A DNA stretch of 64,000 bases from Strongylocentrotus droebachiensis (GCA_035222895.1 JAVYIG010002089.1:1-64000); one strand, 5' to 3'. Positions 1 through 12,738 are shown, numbered from the stretch's first letter. The notes: generated by a model from the sequence alone, not told the origin. Made by a program: numbers and translations.

Positions 1-592
1 GCATACACATGCTTTAGCAGTCACGAAAAACAAACACTGGCAAATTATTATTCAATCAATCTGAGATGTATACTATTATCTAGATCTATTAGGAATAAAT
101 CATTGTCAAAAATAATTCCATAAATGAGGTAAAACTGATTTTGTTTTGTTCCCGAAAATTTGGAATCGCGCCGGCCGAAATTCGCTCAGTGGGAGGGGGG
201 GGGGGGGGGGGGGTGGTGAGCACTGATTTTGTTTTGTTCCCGAAAATTTGGAAATCGCGCCGGCAGAAAATTCGCTCAGTGGGGGGGGGGGGGGGGTGGT
301 GAGCACATTAATTTGTTGGGCCCTCAAAAATTTGAAAATTTGCACCCCCCCCCCCCCTTGAGCGCCAGGGGGGGGGGGGCCATCCCATCATCATTATTCC
401 TCATTACTGTCATTTATGACTTAAGGGCGTAGGTCCCCTAGTTGATAAGCATAGTAGCATACACATGCTTTAGCATTCACGAAAAACAAACACTGGCAAA
501 ATTAATTATTCAATCAAATCTGAGAATGTATACTATTATCTAGATCTATTAGGAATAAATCATTGTCAAAAATAATTCCATAATTGAGGTAA
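1..592. repeat. Direct duplication with G-rich 92-bp tandem core
   Basis: Bases 1-135 recur almost exactly at about 454-592. Between them a segment of about 92 bp containing 'cgaaaatttgg' and 'aattcgctcagtgg' followed by a long G run is present twice (about 131-221 and 222-300). Long homopolymeric G and C runs close the block. Related G/C-run plus 'aaatttgaaaatttg' sequence recurs near 11,275 and 42,950. No coding potential is evident; the short open frames here are low-complexity. Confidence 0.75.
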
Positions 593-631
593 AAAAAAAA
601 TATTCCAACTATATGAGCGACAGTGTATTTG

Positions 632-3095
632 TATATACATATATAATGGATTGATGGAAGAGTTGACAAACATAATATTTAAATAATTTTATTCATTCAT
701 TCATTGCAACAAAAAGTTGGATTTTAAATGCAAATTAAAAACACTAAGCGATACAGAAGATGGTAGAAATAATTTACACCACGAACGTAAATGTTTTATA
801 AAGTAAACTAAGGGAGTGGTACATAAATTAAATTTGTCCTTACTTTCGATGAATCTTCTGAGTCCGCTCTCTGCTATGATGAGTTAGTGTGCAGGTGAAA
901 GACAAAATATGCAGAAATCAAGCAGGGAAAACACGAATTCCAAAGGATGTAATCAGAGTTTTAAAAAAAAACAAATTTGACATCTACTGAGGAGCTCAAA
1001 TCTACCATATACAAGCACTGCTCTCCAATAGGTTCCTCACATTCCTACTTAATCTATCATATGAATTGAGAATCACCAAGACGTGCTCATAAATATACTA
1101 CATGACTCGTATATACATATAGATATATAAATTTTTATTATATATAATTGTCTATATTTTTCGTAAAATGTGGAACAAATAAAAACTTGAAATCAATTTT
1201 TGAGCCATACCATTCCTCCCTCAGCAAAACATTATTTTTTCAAAGACAAAATTGCTCCATCTTTCTTTTCATCGACACTGTCGGTAGGAAGTGAAAATGA
1301 AATTCAGTCATATCTCTATTTGCGTAATCAAAAATGGCTCTCGGTATAACTTTATTGAATGACTATTTTTAACAGAATCAATATGTATGAGTACTTAACT
1401 TGCAGACGCATTTCTCCATACAGCGAGACAAGTGAAATTGTCATGTCTGAAATAAATAATGAACTGTGATTCAACGAAAAGAAAAATCCAAAACAAACAC
1501 ATATATGACAAGCGCGCAGAAAAATCAATAATATTTGATGACATTTACCAGAGGAGATTTTCACGTTTCTGCTTGGGTCACCTCTTGATAGACAGCTTTT
1601 AAAGTGTTGTTCGATTTATTAGAAGCTTTTTTTTTCTGTTCCCACTCTGCTAGCATAGTGACACAACATTTCATGGAGGTGCTCGAAGCATCTTTTATGT
1701 GTTTTGTAATTAAACTCGTCTAGAATGGTCCTTAGTGCTAAGTAGGTCCCCCTAATGACGAGGTAAAATGACCTATGTGTTTATTGGTGAATGTATGTAA
1801 CTATATGCCGAAATAAATTCAATTGTTCATACCTCTACATTGATATTTTTGCTAAGCCGACAAAATAATGTGTAGAGATAGTAGTCATAATTATATGACA
1901 AGTATCTAATGAAAATGTTTAAGCTTTTTTTCTTGGTAATATAATGTACAGATAACAATGGGACCCATGATATTACAAAATGTTATTTTGTTTTCAATAT
2001 CCCCTTGAAAGTGTTGTCCAAAACGTAAAAATGATGTGACAATGACAGCCGTGGAAAAATCCAATGCCCATTAAATCATACCTAAGACTTGGTTTGGAAT
2101 ATTGACAAAAAGAATATGGCATGTTATTTGGCGAGCATGAAAATAACAAGAACACAGACAAATGGGAACCCAATTCCCAGTTCTTGCGAAGAAAATGAAA
2201 ACCGTGGACATTTTAAAAGCAACTCTTTTTAATTGAATCATCACCATTCTGTAAGAGCAGAAGAGCGAACAAATTGCATTTTCAAATCAATGCCTCTCGT
2301 CTGATTTTCAATAGCGGCATTTTAGCGCACTGCACGCAAGGCCCGTTTTCTGAAGAAGAAATAAAAACATGAATTACTGCTGTCTGTATTTTAACCACAT
2401 GTACCTTTCACCGACTTTATCTCTCCTTCTGAGTGGTATAAATTTTGCATTGTTCAAATGGTCATGGAATAGGTAGACTATTTGAGAATTGTAAATGGCG
2501 ACGCATGGCTCCATTCATGGGGGAGGGGGTTCGGGCATTGGGAATATTAGGGTGATGAAAAAGCAACAGAACAAGGCCATAGAATGAATGAAAGAGTGTT
2601 GGAAGGTGTTATCGGCCTTGTTTCACGTTGACACACCCTCTCTCTCTCTCTCTCTCTCTCTCCTTTCGCTCCCTCTTTTCATATCTTCCTTATTCCCCCC
2701 CCCCCCCCTCTCTCTCTCTCTCTCTCCATCCCTGTCTCCCTCTCTTTACATGTCTTACATCCTCGTTCGTCACTTTCAATCTCTCTATATAACTTTATCT
2801 CTCCCCTTTTTTGTGGACATACTGCACATATCCATGCATACAGCTCTTTATCTCTACTTCCCCTCTCTCCCCCTTTTCCCCCTGTATGTCTCTCTGCCTG
2901 TCCTCTTTCACTCTCTCTCTCTCTATCTCTCTCTCTCTCTCAATTTCCTCTCTTGCACCCCATCACCTGTCTACTCCTCTATTTTACTCTCTCTCTCTCT
3001 CTCTTTTTTATCTGCCTTCCAGCCCCTCCCTTCCTCTCTAATTGTCTAGCTCCCTTTAATTATTTTCCAAACTCTGTCGTCTCTCCTTCCTCTTC
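632..3095 (+). repeat. Left arm of a 2.4-kb inverted repeat
   Basis: This stretch is matched in reverse complement by about 28,715-31,075. Anchors are 'ataatggattgatggaagag' at the left edge, the GTGTTGGAAGG segment next to the CT tract in the middle, and 'agctccctttaatta' at the right edge. Most of the interior is non-coding and AT-rich. The distal third is a (CT)n-rich tract (about 2,636-3,050) that produces meaningless Ser/Leu-rich open frames. Identity looks like roughly 85-90% by eye, with many small indels. Confidence 0.8.
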
Positions 3096-4569
3096 CGTCA
3101 TACAGAGTCGCAGCGATCCGTCGCTCTAAGATCGTGGAGAACCCAGGACAGTGTTTCAGGAAAGAGGGTCAGGATTCACCAAGAAATTAGCGGCCTTCCG
3201 TGGTTCCCAACCTTCTACGAAGCTTTGCAATCGCAGGAAACAGGCAGCCCTGGCCATGGAATTTCTTGGAGGCGGTTCTGATGTCAAGAGCTACACCATT
3301 GCTGACTAGACTCGACTGTCTGGGAAAATTTCCTTTGGTCCCATGAAGGCATGTTCTATTGCTTCTGATAACACGATCGCAAAGACTTTCCAGAAGTCAA
3401 TGTCCGGCGATTTCTATAAAGCCTTGTCCATCATGAACATTACAAAGGCGTATGACGTAATCCAATTAAGATTTATATGGAATGTACAATTCTGTTGACA
3501 TTGCTCTTAAGCTGATTTCTCGAAAGCATTGCGACCCGTTAATCTTCTATATGTTGACAGCGCAATTTTTCTCGATTGTATTTCTCAACCTGTTAATCAT
3601 CAATTCCATACTAATCAAATCATGGCACAAAGTTAGACAAAATATTAGGAGTCGTCTTTTGTGATTGTATTTATCATCTCACATGTATTTTATGCAGGTC
3701 TCTTGACAATCTATACACAAACTTTACTAAATACATAAACACTAAGACCCACATTCTACCACATGTATAATCTAAACCCGACGGTAAGTTTAGGCCTTCG
3801 TTCCAAATTGTATTAAACAAAGGAAATTTATTTATTTATTTGTTTTATTCACTGAAAAATCTTTATACCGGATTTTAACAAAATGAACAGTAAAGCTGTT
3901 TTCATCATGGTCCTGATCAAAAGCATACAATAAAGTTAGGGTCGTTTTTACTGAATTATTAGAATGCGGGCCTAACTGTTCGAAGGTGCTTTTACATGTA
4001 TGTAACATTTAAATAGACAATTGATTTAACCTACAAAAGCTCTTTCCATTGAAGCTGTTGTTAAAGTAGATATTCATTGATTTTAAAAACTCACTTTATT
4101 TTCATTATTGCCAAGTTAAAACTTTGATTCGACAAGGTTATCAAAATTCAATGCTTGGAACTTTCGAAGTAATGATTATTATAAATTACAAAACGCTTAA
4201 ATACAGCCCCGGCGTAGCACCTGAAGAGCTTTCCAAACGCTGCTGAGATGTGTGAGATCACAGTATGGACATGTTTTGCACAAGCAGACGATGTCCCATG
4301 ACATCTCACATATTTTCAGTGCCTGTGTTTTCATCTTCTCCTGAGTTCTTTCTCTTACTTCACTACCGTCAGGCTAAATGTATAATCTATTGCCTCACTC
4401 TAAACCCCGCGCGTGTTTTTATTTTGATGACAAATGCAGCGATACAAAAATAAAGGAATCTGTCGCTTGTAAACAAAATAAGACGCCATTGTATATCAAG
4501 CTGCACACACCGCGGTATGTTCGGCGTTTCAAGAGGGAACAAATGCCGTCCTTAATATCATTTGGGGGG
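3096..4569. other. Intergenic, no gene recognised
   Basis: Between about 3,110 and 3,480 base composition rises and one frame is fairly open, but it is interrupted and I recognise no family. The rest is AT-rich. Around 3,825-3,935 a 'tttatttatttattt' run followed by sequence resembling other LINE 3' tails in this window may be an old LINE end. Confidence 0.4.
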
Positions 4570-4869
4570 GGGGGGTGTTTCATAAAGCTGTTCGTAAAGT
4601 TACGCATGACTTTACGAACGACTTGTATATGAAAAGGCAAATGGGATGCTCAATCATTATTGATTATTATTTATTAAGTTGAACTGTGCAGATTTAGATT
4701 AACATTCTTATTATAACAACCATTTTAATGCAAAGTATATTTTTTGCCATAATTTAATTGAGGTTATTGGAAATATCAGAAAAACTTTGGTCATCCTATC
4801 TGGCACTTCATATACAAGTCGTTCGTAAAGTCATGCGTAACTTTACGAACTCTTTATGAAACACCCCCC
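4570..4869. mobile_element. MITE, ~300 bp, ~60-bp TIRs
   Basis: The left end starts with GGGGGGTGTTTCATAAAG and the right end is its reverse complement. The arms continue for about 60 bp and contain an inner palindrome, GTTCGTAAAGT ... ACTTTACGAAC. The interior is AT-rich and non-coding, as expected of a non-autonomous DNA transposon. The G-run at the left makes the exact edge and target duplication hard to call. Confidence 0.85.
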
Positions 4870-6598
4870 GGGGGGTTTTCAATTTGAAAGTCTGGTTTCT
4901 TTTATTGTTAATCCTGTGTATTTACAAGCAAAAGATTTTAGTTATTATAATCGGGTCATATCCCTTTTTGAATGGTTTGACATGCCATTACATTTATATA
5001 CACTAAACTCATTATAATTTGACAAATAATAGCTTTGCGATTATGTTCATTCTTTATGGGATGTCGTCTGCTTGGGCAGTATTGGTCCATATAGGGACGT
5101 CATTAAAACATCGTGTGTTTTTTCCGGCGAATCGCTTGTATATCCCAGCTGCTATGGAGGTGGTTTATTTGTATTTTTATAAATCACCGTATATGTAGTT
5201 GACTTAAAACTTGTACGATGGCCATCTGTTAGCTTACCAGTTTCTAGTGATACATTAGTTGACATATTTGTGATTTTCTTTGAATTTCACCTTTAAATTG
5301 TCATTGCCTCCCATAAAATAATCACAAATATATATGTACAAACAAACACAAACCCTTACGTAAAACCTTTTCAAGGCTCATGTAAGGTCAAGATGACTTT
5401 CTATAACCATACTTACAAAAACACACGTATAACAATCATATACGCATTTAATGTAATACACATTTGATTTTAAAGTAATATATATTACTTCTACTTAATG
5501 AAAAGCCCACAATAGTATTTCATACAGCTCATAGTTTGTTCACAATAACCGTTTATTTTTAGGTTTCTTGTTTTCTCTTAGCCGCTCTGTTTAACTTATT
5601 TAATGTAGAGTCAACTGCATCAATCTGTATTGAGACGTGTAACATCTTTTTTTAAAGTACGATCGAAAAGATTCTCACGAAATTGCCTAGAGGACAATTT
5701 CAAAACAATACCTTATTGTATTACCCACAGAAATTAGTTATGTCATGCACGAGTTATGTAACGATGTCAATGACATTGTAGTGTTCGCGCATTTCGTTCT
5801 TCTTGCTGTTGTTGATGATTTGGCTTTTACGGTGCTTGAAATTCAATTTTGAATACATGAATTTACGGGATAATATTTCAGTGGCTCGTTCACGTATTAC
5901 GCTCGTGAAAATCATCGACGGTGATTATTAGAAATTGTTGGCGATCGTGATGAGATTATTTTTTGATTTGACCTTCCAATTGGACTATCAAAGTCTTTTC
6001 ATGAAATTATTCGAAAACACAACCCTTTTGAAATATCTGTACGAACCACCGAATGAAGAAAAAAAACTCACATGATCTTGCATGGCCAACTCCATATCCA
6101 GATACGGAAACATTACACGGTCAGGGCTTCCTTTCCTTAACTAGAGTAGACAGATACTAGTAGGAGATTTGTTTTAAAATGCAGAAATTCCCTACACTAG
6201 ACTATAGCAAGACTCTATACTAAATATTATATTTTAAAAAAACATTATCAGAACTCATATATTTGATGAAATATTATAGAGGTTTGTTTAAGACTGCATT
6301 AATTCCGCCACATAAATATCTGAACAGCATGCACATTAAAGAGAAAGCATTACTTTCGTCTTTTGTAATACTTTGGTGCATATACATACGAAACATTATC
6401 AAAACTCATAATACATTTGACGGAACTTAATGTAATAAGTTCCATGAATTAGACAACAAGAATCCCGTTGTCAAATGTTTGCACAGTACACAATTTAATA
6501 GACTTTACTTTAGATACATACAAAGCATTTATAACAAACTTGTATTTCTTAAATGTACAGTATTTAATAGAAAATGATGAAGGTTGTTTAGACACACT
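4870..6598. other. Intergenic, AT-rich, nothing recognised
   Basis: No open frame of note, RNA gene or repeat structure was found. Only scattered short AT-rich motifs are present. Confidence 0.4.
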
Positions 6599-7549
6599 GG
6601 CCCGTATTCTGAAGTCTTGTCTAACTTAGCCACGACTAAAGTTAAACAACTGTTTAGTTAGACAAGACTTAAACAGGACTTAGACGCGAGGTCGTGTCTA
6701 AGTCCTGTTTAACTAAATTTCGTATTCTGAAGTCGTGTCGAAGTCTCGTCTAACTAAACAACTGTTTAAGTCCTGTCTAAGTGGTGTTTAACTAAACAAC
6801 TGTTTAAGTTCTGCGCAAGTCTTGTTTAACTTTCAGTCACGACTTCTGCGCATGCCCAGTAGGCGTTAATTCTGACGATAGACCCAATGCGCATGCGTGC
6901 GCGCACCGGATAAATAAATTAACGCGCACAGCTAGCTGTGCGCGTGCCTAGCTGTGCGCGTGCTGGTACCATGGTGATGTGATCGTGACGTAATGACTAG
7001 ACTGCATGCATGTATTGCACTGTGACGTACGTACGTACGTGTACTACACGTACACTGTACACAAACGCACTAATAATATCACTTATCAGTGCCTCTGTGC
7101 TCGGAAGAACCAGCAAAGAAACTTCTCCAACAGAATGGTTAGTTTATTATAGATTATGGAATTTCCAAGATGTCACCATTAGATAAGAATAGTTAATATT
7201 ATCGAGAAAAAAAATCAGGCTACACGAGAAAAAATCCTGCAAAATGTATTTGAAATTGTATAGGATGCACGTACCATCGTTCTCCCCGCAAGTTCGGGGT
7301 CAGCAAGTAGACGTAGACGTTGAAAAGCAGCAGAATCGCGCCCTTAAACAGGACTTAAACAACCCCTCGCAGTTGTCTAAAGTTAAACAGGACTTAGACA
7401 GGACTTCGTGTTTAACTTTATTTAAACACGACTTCAGAATACGAAAAAAGTTAGACACGACTTCGTGTCTAAAGTTAGACGGGACTTAGACAGGACTTAG
7501 ACAACTGTTTAGTTAAACAGGAGTTAGACACGACTTCAGAATACGGGCC
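6599..7549. mobile_element. Non-autonomous DNA transposon with subterminal repeats
   Basis: The ends are inverted copies: GGCCCGTATTCTGAAGTC at the left and its reverse complement at the right. Both arms (about 200 bp each) are packed with copies of a motif like GTTAAACAGGACTTA in either orientation, and the terminal GACTTCAGAATACG motif recurs internally near 6,720 and 7,430. The centre (about 6,840-7,240) is different: GC-rich 'gcgcatgc' and 'gctagctgtgcgcg' repeats and a 'cgtacgtacgtacgt' run. No transposase is visible. The open frame at 7,244-7,489 is only repeat sequence. The TIR start resembles that of the 73-bp palindrome at 23,701. Confidence 0.85.
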
Positions 7550-8052
7550 CATGACTTCCCCTGTTAGATATTAGTTTGTAAAGTAAACATTCTGATACAA
7601 AGCGTTTCCACTCTGTAAAGGATTTAGTACAAATACATGTATATCAAACCATTAACAGAACTAATATATCGTAAAGGTATTTAGCTCTTTAGTTTTAGAT
7701 TTAGTTTCTTTTATTTCACATATTTACAAAAAATGGATATTCGTGGACAATAAAGACATCCACAGAGTATAAGTTTGTATTGCGTTTACACTAAACAATT
7801 TCGAAATTACATTTGACAGATATAACTTCATAAGCCTACATTACCAAGTCCCTCGGAGAGGATTGAGAGCCTTCGATCCTCCGGTTGCTAAATTACAAGC
7901 ATACACATGTTTTCTTAGTAGTCAGGTATAAACAAACCATCAAACCAACATTTCTACCTCACGCGTGACTACCAACATGGTACATTACACCCCCCCCCCT
8001 CCCTTGGAGGGAAATCCCTTGTCTGTCTCAATATCTGGATACGACACTGAAT

Positions 8053-9237
8053 TTAATCAGATCCGGATACTGTAGGAACAATTCCCGATGACATAGTAGA
8101 ACGCCCTACGAAGTTGCCTCTTCCTAACTGACAAGCGCCGTTGCAGCAAAAGAGTCTCCGGAATCCTTCTCGGAATAGCTTGTACTTGAGGGCGTAGTTG
8201 AAAGGGTTTATGCTCATGTTCAGGTAGGCGAGAACGAGCGTGAGGTGTAACCACGTGCCATTAAAATATAAAGGACCCCCGAAACAGTGCTGCAGGAAGG
8301 TCAGGTGATTTGGCATCCAGCAAACGCTGTACATGATGAAGACAGCCAGGAAAGTGACTGTGACGTTACGGCGAACTGTCTCAGATGGAGCTTGACGTTT
8401 CTGTGGTTGATGATGTGGCTGTTGCTGCTGCAGCGGCTGCGGGGAAATTACCTGGAGGCGGCCCTGCACCTGTGATAAGCCGGTAGACGCACCTTCGAAT
8501 CGAGCTCCGCTTTCGTCAGGCAAGACCTGAAGGTGAGAATTTTGCTGAGGTTGAGCACAAGGTTGTCCATCGTGGGGTCCTTGGTGGCTGGTGTTGGCAT
8601 TGGAGCCTTGAACTCTTCGTTGTTGCTTACGAAGCAGATAGACGATCCGCGCGTATACCACGGCCATGAATACGAACGGGATGAAGAACTCCCAGAAAAA
8701 GAGCGTGATGCCAACTGCCGCCAACGCAACATGGTGTCCAGCACGTTTCCTGCACACTCCTTCATCGTTGTAGCTATCACCAACATGGTAGAAGTAATGC
8801 AGAAGAGGTGCTATTGTCCAGCAGAAGAGAATCATCAAGAGGGATGTACGCCTCTTAAATCTGATGGAGTAGACCACTGGGTACGAAACAGCTACGAAGC
8901 GTTCAAGAGACATCGTACAGAGATTGTAGGTTGACACGACAAAGAGCATCCATAGAAGGCTTTCAGCCACCCACATGCGACAGACGAACTCCCCCCAGCC
9001 ACCCGCCTTGGGAATATTGGGATAAGGTAAGGTGTCCCTGAGAATCAAAATGACAGACGTTATGTCGTCGATGAAAGCTTAGTGCAGGATGAGAAGATTG
9101 GTGTTGCCGCTTCTCGACCACACCAGCGTACTTGCGATTACGACACAGACCAGAGTGTTGCCGAACGCGCCGACGAAGCCAATGATGATGAAGACGACAG
9201 AGAAGAACTGCTGTTGAAAGGATTCTGATTCTTCCAT
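8053..9237 (-). pseudogene. Class A rhodopsin-like GPCR, single exon, one in-frame stop
   Basis: A seven-helix receptor of the rhodopsin class at the plasma membrane; ligand unknown. I start it at the ATG at 9,235-9,237, preceded in frame by a TAG. TM1 (residues ~12-36) has the GN motif. The frame continues through TM2 but meets TAA at 9,079-9,081 (codon 53), where Gln would fit. Afterwards it is open to 8,053: C3.25 near residue 86, ERF in place of DRY at 112-114, CW in TM4, CWMP in TM6, NPFNY in TM7 and a Cys-rich short tail. The third intracellular loop is long and Gln/Pro-rich. Total about 393 residues plus the stop, normal for the class. Intronless structure and sequence style fit the lineage-expanded 'surreal' GPCRs of sea urchins, but orthology was not tested. 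The stop could be a real pseudogene mutation, a polymorphism or an assembly error. Confidence 0.85.
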
Positions 9238-10361
9238 CGGATCCGCGCTGGTTGCCTACAAAGTCATGTTTTCCGTCGCCACATTCATGATAATTAAGGG
9301 TTGTGGCAGTTTCAGTACTCGTTTAAAAATTTGACGAACAAGAAATCACTGGTTACTTTATGAAATGTATAATATGCAGTTAGCATAGGTAACCTTAACC
9401 GAATACCTTGCACGGTTCTGAGCCTAGTTCAATCAGTGAATGCTTAAGCTAGGATCACGAAGAGAAATTTATACAAATTTTAGATGGAATTAAGGGTTAC
9501 GTTACACTTATTTTCTTCAATTGTAAAAGGTTCTAGATGAAGGGGGGGAATTGGGTTATTAATCCCCCCTCACAAAAACATATATATATAATTATATTCA
9601 AACCCCCCAGTCCGCCAAATTGTTAGCTTCAGATTAAAAAAAGACACATGTAGACAACCAATACAAGATCCCCGAACCCCCCTTTTAAAAAACCGTCAAG
9701 CTCACCCATTTTTTCTTGGTTTTAATGCAAGATCCTCCAAGTTCTCTCCCACCCCCCCCCCCCCCCCCTCCTCCCCATTAAAATACTCTTCTAGGAATTA
9801 CTCCTGATTATCTTGTCAATTGACATGTCAAAGAATGGTGAGCTTGATAGGAGCTTTGAATCTATTGACGGTCATCTTGGCAAGACGAAGACGAAGACAA
9901 ACAAAAGGGATCATGCAAGCATAATTCGTCCCTGAATACGCATCAATAAATCGGACTTTGTCTTGAGCGCTCTCAATCTAACGACTTGTCGATTCGACTG
10001 CTATAGAAATATGAAAAATCCGCTAAGGATGTTAAACAGGATAATTCTTTACATAACAAAGTGTAATAGTGAGTACCTAAATTTCATTCGGCAGAAATCT
10101 TGTTTACATGAACAAAGTCGTTTGACGTAAGATGAGGCGAGAATGTGTTGGGGCTCCGTTTTATCAAGCCTTTTCTTTTAGAGGCATTCTTACCATTTGT
10201 TTTGTATTCTTAGTTATAATAAATGCTTTGTGTATTTGATTTTAAATGATTGAACAAAGTAAACTGAACTGAACTGAATATATTATAGGCTGTATTTTCT
10301 GCATCTGAAAGGATTAGGCAGACTGGATAAACTGTACGGCAAAGCTTTCACGCAAATAATA
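9238..10361. other. 5' flank of the class A GPCR and intergenic sequence
   Basis: No gene seen. Around 9,538-9,780 there is a degenerate block rich in C/G runs and 'ccccc' tracts, probably an old repeat. The rest is AT-rich. Confidence 0.4.
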
Positions 10362-10945
10362 TAATAATTAAGCTGTAAGCCTAAAGGGCCTAACTTCTAG
10401 AGGGGGCTTGGGGTTCAACCCCCCTCCCCCTATTCCTTCTAAATTTCTTGATCATGAATTAATTTAAGTAAGGCAGGTCTGGAAAATGAAGACAAAAACA
10501 CTCAAGCTCCCCTAAAATGCTCAAGGCCCCTATCATGGCTTTATCATTGTTTGAGATCCGCTCCACGTAACGTTAATTACCTTTTCACTATTATAGTTCT
10601 TTACACAATCTGATTGACTTGAAAGGAGGAAAGGAGTATAGAATTCAGATATCTAGAACATGTAACCTTTAAAATGTGCGGAGAGCTAGAGAAGTTATCT
10701 CTATGAATGCAATGTATAAAAACGACGCAAATAAGATAATAATAAAGCTGTAGGCCTAAAGGGCTTACATTCTAATTTCCTAATTTCCTAATTTCCTTGA
10801 TCATGAATTTATTTAAGTAAGGCAAGGCTGGAAATGCAGGTCTATCATGCCTTTATCATTCTTTAAGTTGAGATATCTAGAACATCTAACCTTTAAAATG
10901 TGCGGAGAGCTAGAGGAGTTATCTCTATGAATGCAATGTATACAA
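10362..10945. repeat. Imperfect local duplication
   Basis: Segments such as 'gctgtaagcctaaagggc', 'ttcttgatcatgaatt' and a 70-bp stretch starting 'gatatctagaacat' occur twice (for the last, near 10,650 and 10,870). Spacing between the paired segments varies (about 370 and 220 bp), so the copies have diverged by indels. Non-coding. Confidence 0.65.
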
Positions 10946-11160
10946 ATATATTAAAAGATATACTGGCTGTGTCAAACTTCCTAGATACTTTCAGTAGAAA
11001 GTTGAGTTTTAATTTCTCTTTACAAATTTTAACCTCAATGACGACAGTCGAGTGGACAGCTAAATTATGCATTTTTGTTTTAATGACCTTTATTAAAATG
11101 TGTGCATGCGGGAATAAAGGTTATTTTTTACTATTGAAATGCATCAACTTTCCAGACAAC

Positions 11161-11300
11161 ATACACACGCACACACACACACACACACATACGCACCCAC
11201 GTGCATACACACGCACCCACACACACGTACATACACACACACACGCACACACGCACACGCACACACACATAATTTTTTCAAATTTTCGAGGGCCCCCCCC
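11161..11300. repeat. (CA)n microsatellite and poly-C/poly-A run
   Basis: An interrupted CA repeat of about 110 bp followed by 'ttcgagggcccccccccc' and an A run. The open frames of 80-180 residues crossing it on both strands are artefacts of the repeat. Confidence 0.9.
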
Positions 11301-11448
11301 CCAAAAAAAAAAAAAAGTGCTTCGCGGTTCGAGTCTCGAGGCATTGGTGTCCTTTGGCAAGGCATTGATCCACATGTGTCGCTCTCCATATGAGGACTAC
11401 CATTCGACTGGTTTTAAAATTATTTGGAACAGGTATCAATTTGCTTAA

Positions 11449-11754
11449 TACTGACAGTGTATTAATTCCGAAAGAAAAGAACAGAAGTAAAATGTGGGGT
11501 ACCCCGGGGATCTGTTTTAGTACCATTCCTTTTCGTGCTATATATAAATGATATACCGAACTTTTCATCTTATATCAAATTTCGTTTGTTTGCCGACGAT
11601 TCAAGCTTGTTTTAATAAGATATCATCAGCTCCTGCTCTATGGATTTGTTTACCCTTAACCATTTTATAATAAATTTGTCTTGATACGTTTAAGAAAGCC
11701 CTAAAGAATTACCTCTTCCTGCAGTAGTAATTCTGCTTCAGGTAACCAATTTTA
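11449..11754 (+). mobile_element. LINE reverse-transcriptase fragment
   Basis: On the plus strand one frame reads the RT signature CGVPRGSVL, then a YINDI segment and FADDSSLF (motif C region), typical of non-LTR retrotransposons. The fragment is only about 300 bp long with no endonuclease part. It is closely similar to the LINE fragment split at 32,405-32,631 and 34,786-34,850, but without the younger LINE inserted there. It runs directly into a receptor exon fragment at 11,755. Confidence 0.8.
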
Positions 11755-11882
11755 TAATCTGCACCTCATCTATGACAATGATGATTTATGCTGGCTATCT
11801 AGAGGAGATGCAAGCCTTTTCGGCTTCGGCGTACCCCTTGCTTCACTCCTGTTCCTGAATGCAATCTTGTTCATTGACACCA
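11755..11882 (+). pseudogene. Fragment of the SMB/Mth-like GPCR exon (TM5 region)
   Basis: About 128 bp nearly identical to 37,197-37,325 inside exon 2 of the receptor gene at 31.7-39.1 kb, including the stretch encoding 'DLCWLSRGDASLFGFG'. Only a few substitutions separate the two. No splice signals or flanking exon sequence accompany it, so it is a non-functional duplicate. Confidence 0.85.
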
Positions 11883-12683
11883 CACAATATTGTATATTTT
11901 ATAACCTCAAACGGTGTCAGGATTATAAATTGACCCGTATAGTGAGCGCATTTGGTAATGATTTTAATAAAAATGATAGCAAGATAAATAACTGGTTTAA
12001 TTCCCGTTACGGTCCTCATTTCCAGTGCACGATGTATCATTCGTTCTCAGACAAGTTGCAAAAAGTTTATCCATCTAACATTTATAGATTTGATTGACGT
12101 GAATTTAGTTAGAATTGTGATAAAAGGGAAGGCTATTTGTAGGGGTGTTTGTATTCATTCCTCTTCTCTCCCTTTTTTTATCATATCACGCGTATTTCTA
12201 TCTCACACCTCCTTCAATCTTATTTATGACACCATCACTCGTACATCTTTTTCTTATTTCCATCTCCTTCCCTCTCTCTCTTTACCCTCATCTTACCCTC
12301 ATCTTACATCCTCTTTTCATGCCGTATCCCTCGCTACCCGTTATCCTTTTTACATCCCACAACCATTCTTTATACCGTTGAAGTACATTCCCGCATCTTC
12401 TTTCACTCTTAAGTCCTCGTACAAGCTCTCTTTCTCTCCTCTTATTTTCCTATTTTCTTTTCTAGCATGACTTTTATTCATGCTTCAATCATTTCTAAGT
12501 TATATAATATACGATGTACACCGTTGTAATGAAAAGATGTTTACAAAATTCAATGATTCAATGATGTTTAATTCATGAATACATGACGAATAAAATATTG
12601 TTCAACCATGAAACAATTGTACAAACTGGTAGATTTATTTAGACAGTGTCTATGTAAACGGAAAGAGAGACAAAGAGAGAAAT

Positions 12684-12717
<34 letters not shown>

Positions 12718-12738
12718 GAAAGGGGATAATGATTGAAT
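11883..12738. other. Intergenic with pyrimidine-rich tract
   Basis: About 12,130-12,470 is strongly C/T-rich with a long Ser/Leu/Phe-rich frame that I regard as low-complexity. A (GA)n run lies at about 12,680-12,711. Nothing else recognised. Confidence 0.4.

Noticed and set aside
2588-3049. 153-residue Ser/Leu-rich open frame
   Set aside because: It is the (CT)n tract of the inverted repeat; the mirror copy at 28,421-29,143 gives a similar artefact.
3110-3480. Coding-looking stretch with interrupted frame
   Set aside because: No recognisable domain and no conserved motif; could be a decayed gene piece, but I cannot name it.
10900-11448. 182-residue frame across the CA repeat
   Set aside because: Dominated by His/Thr runs from the microsatellite, with open frames on both strands.
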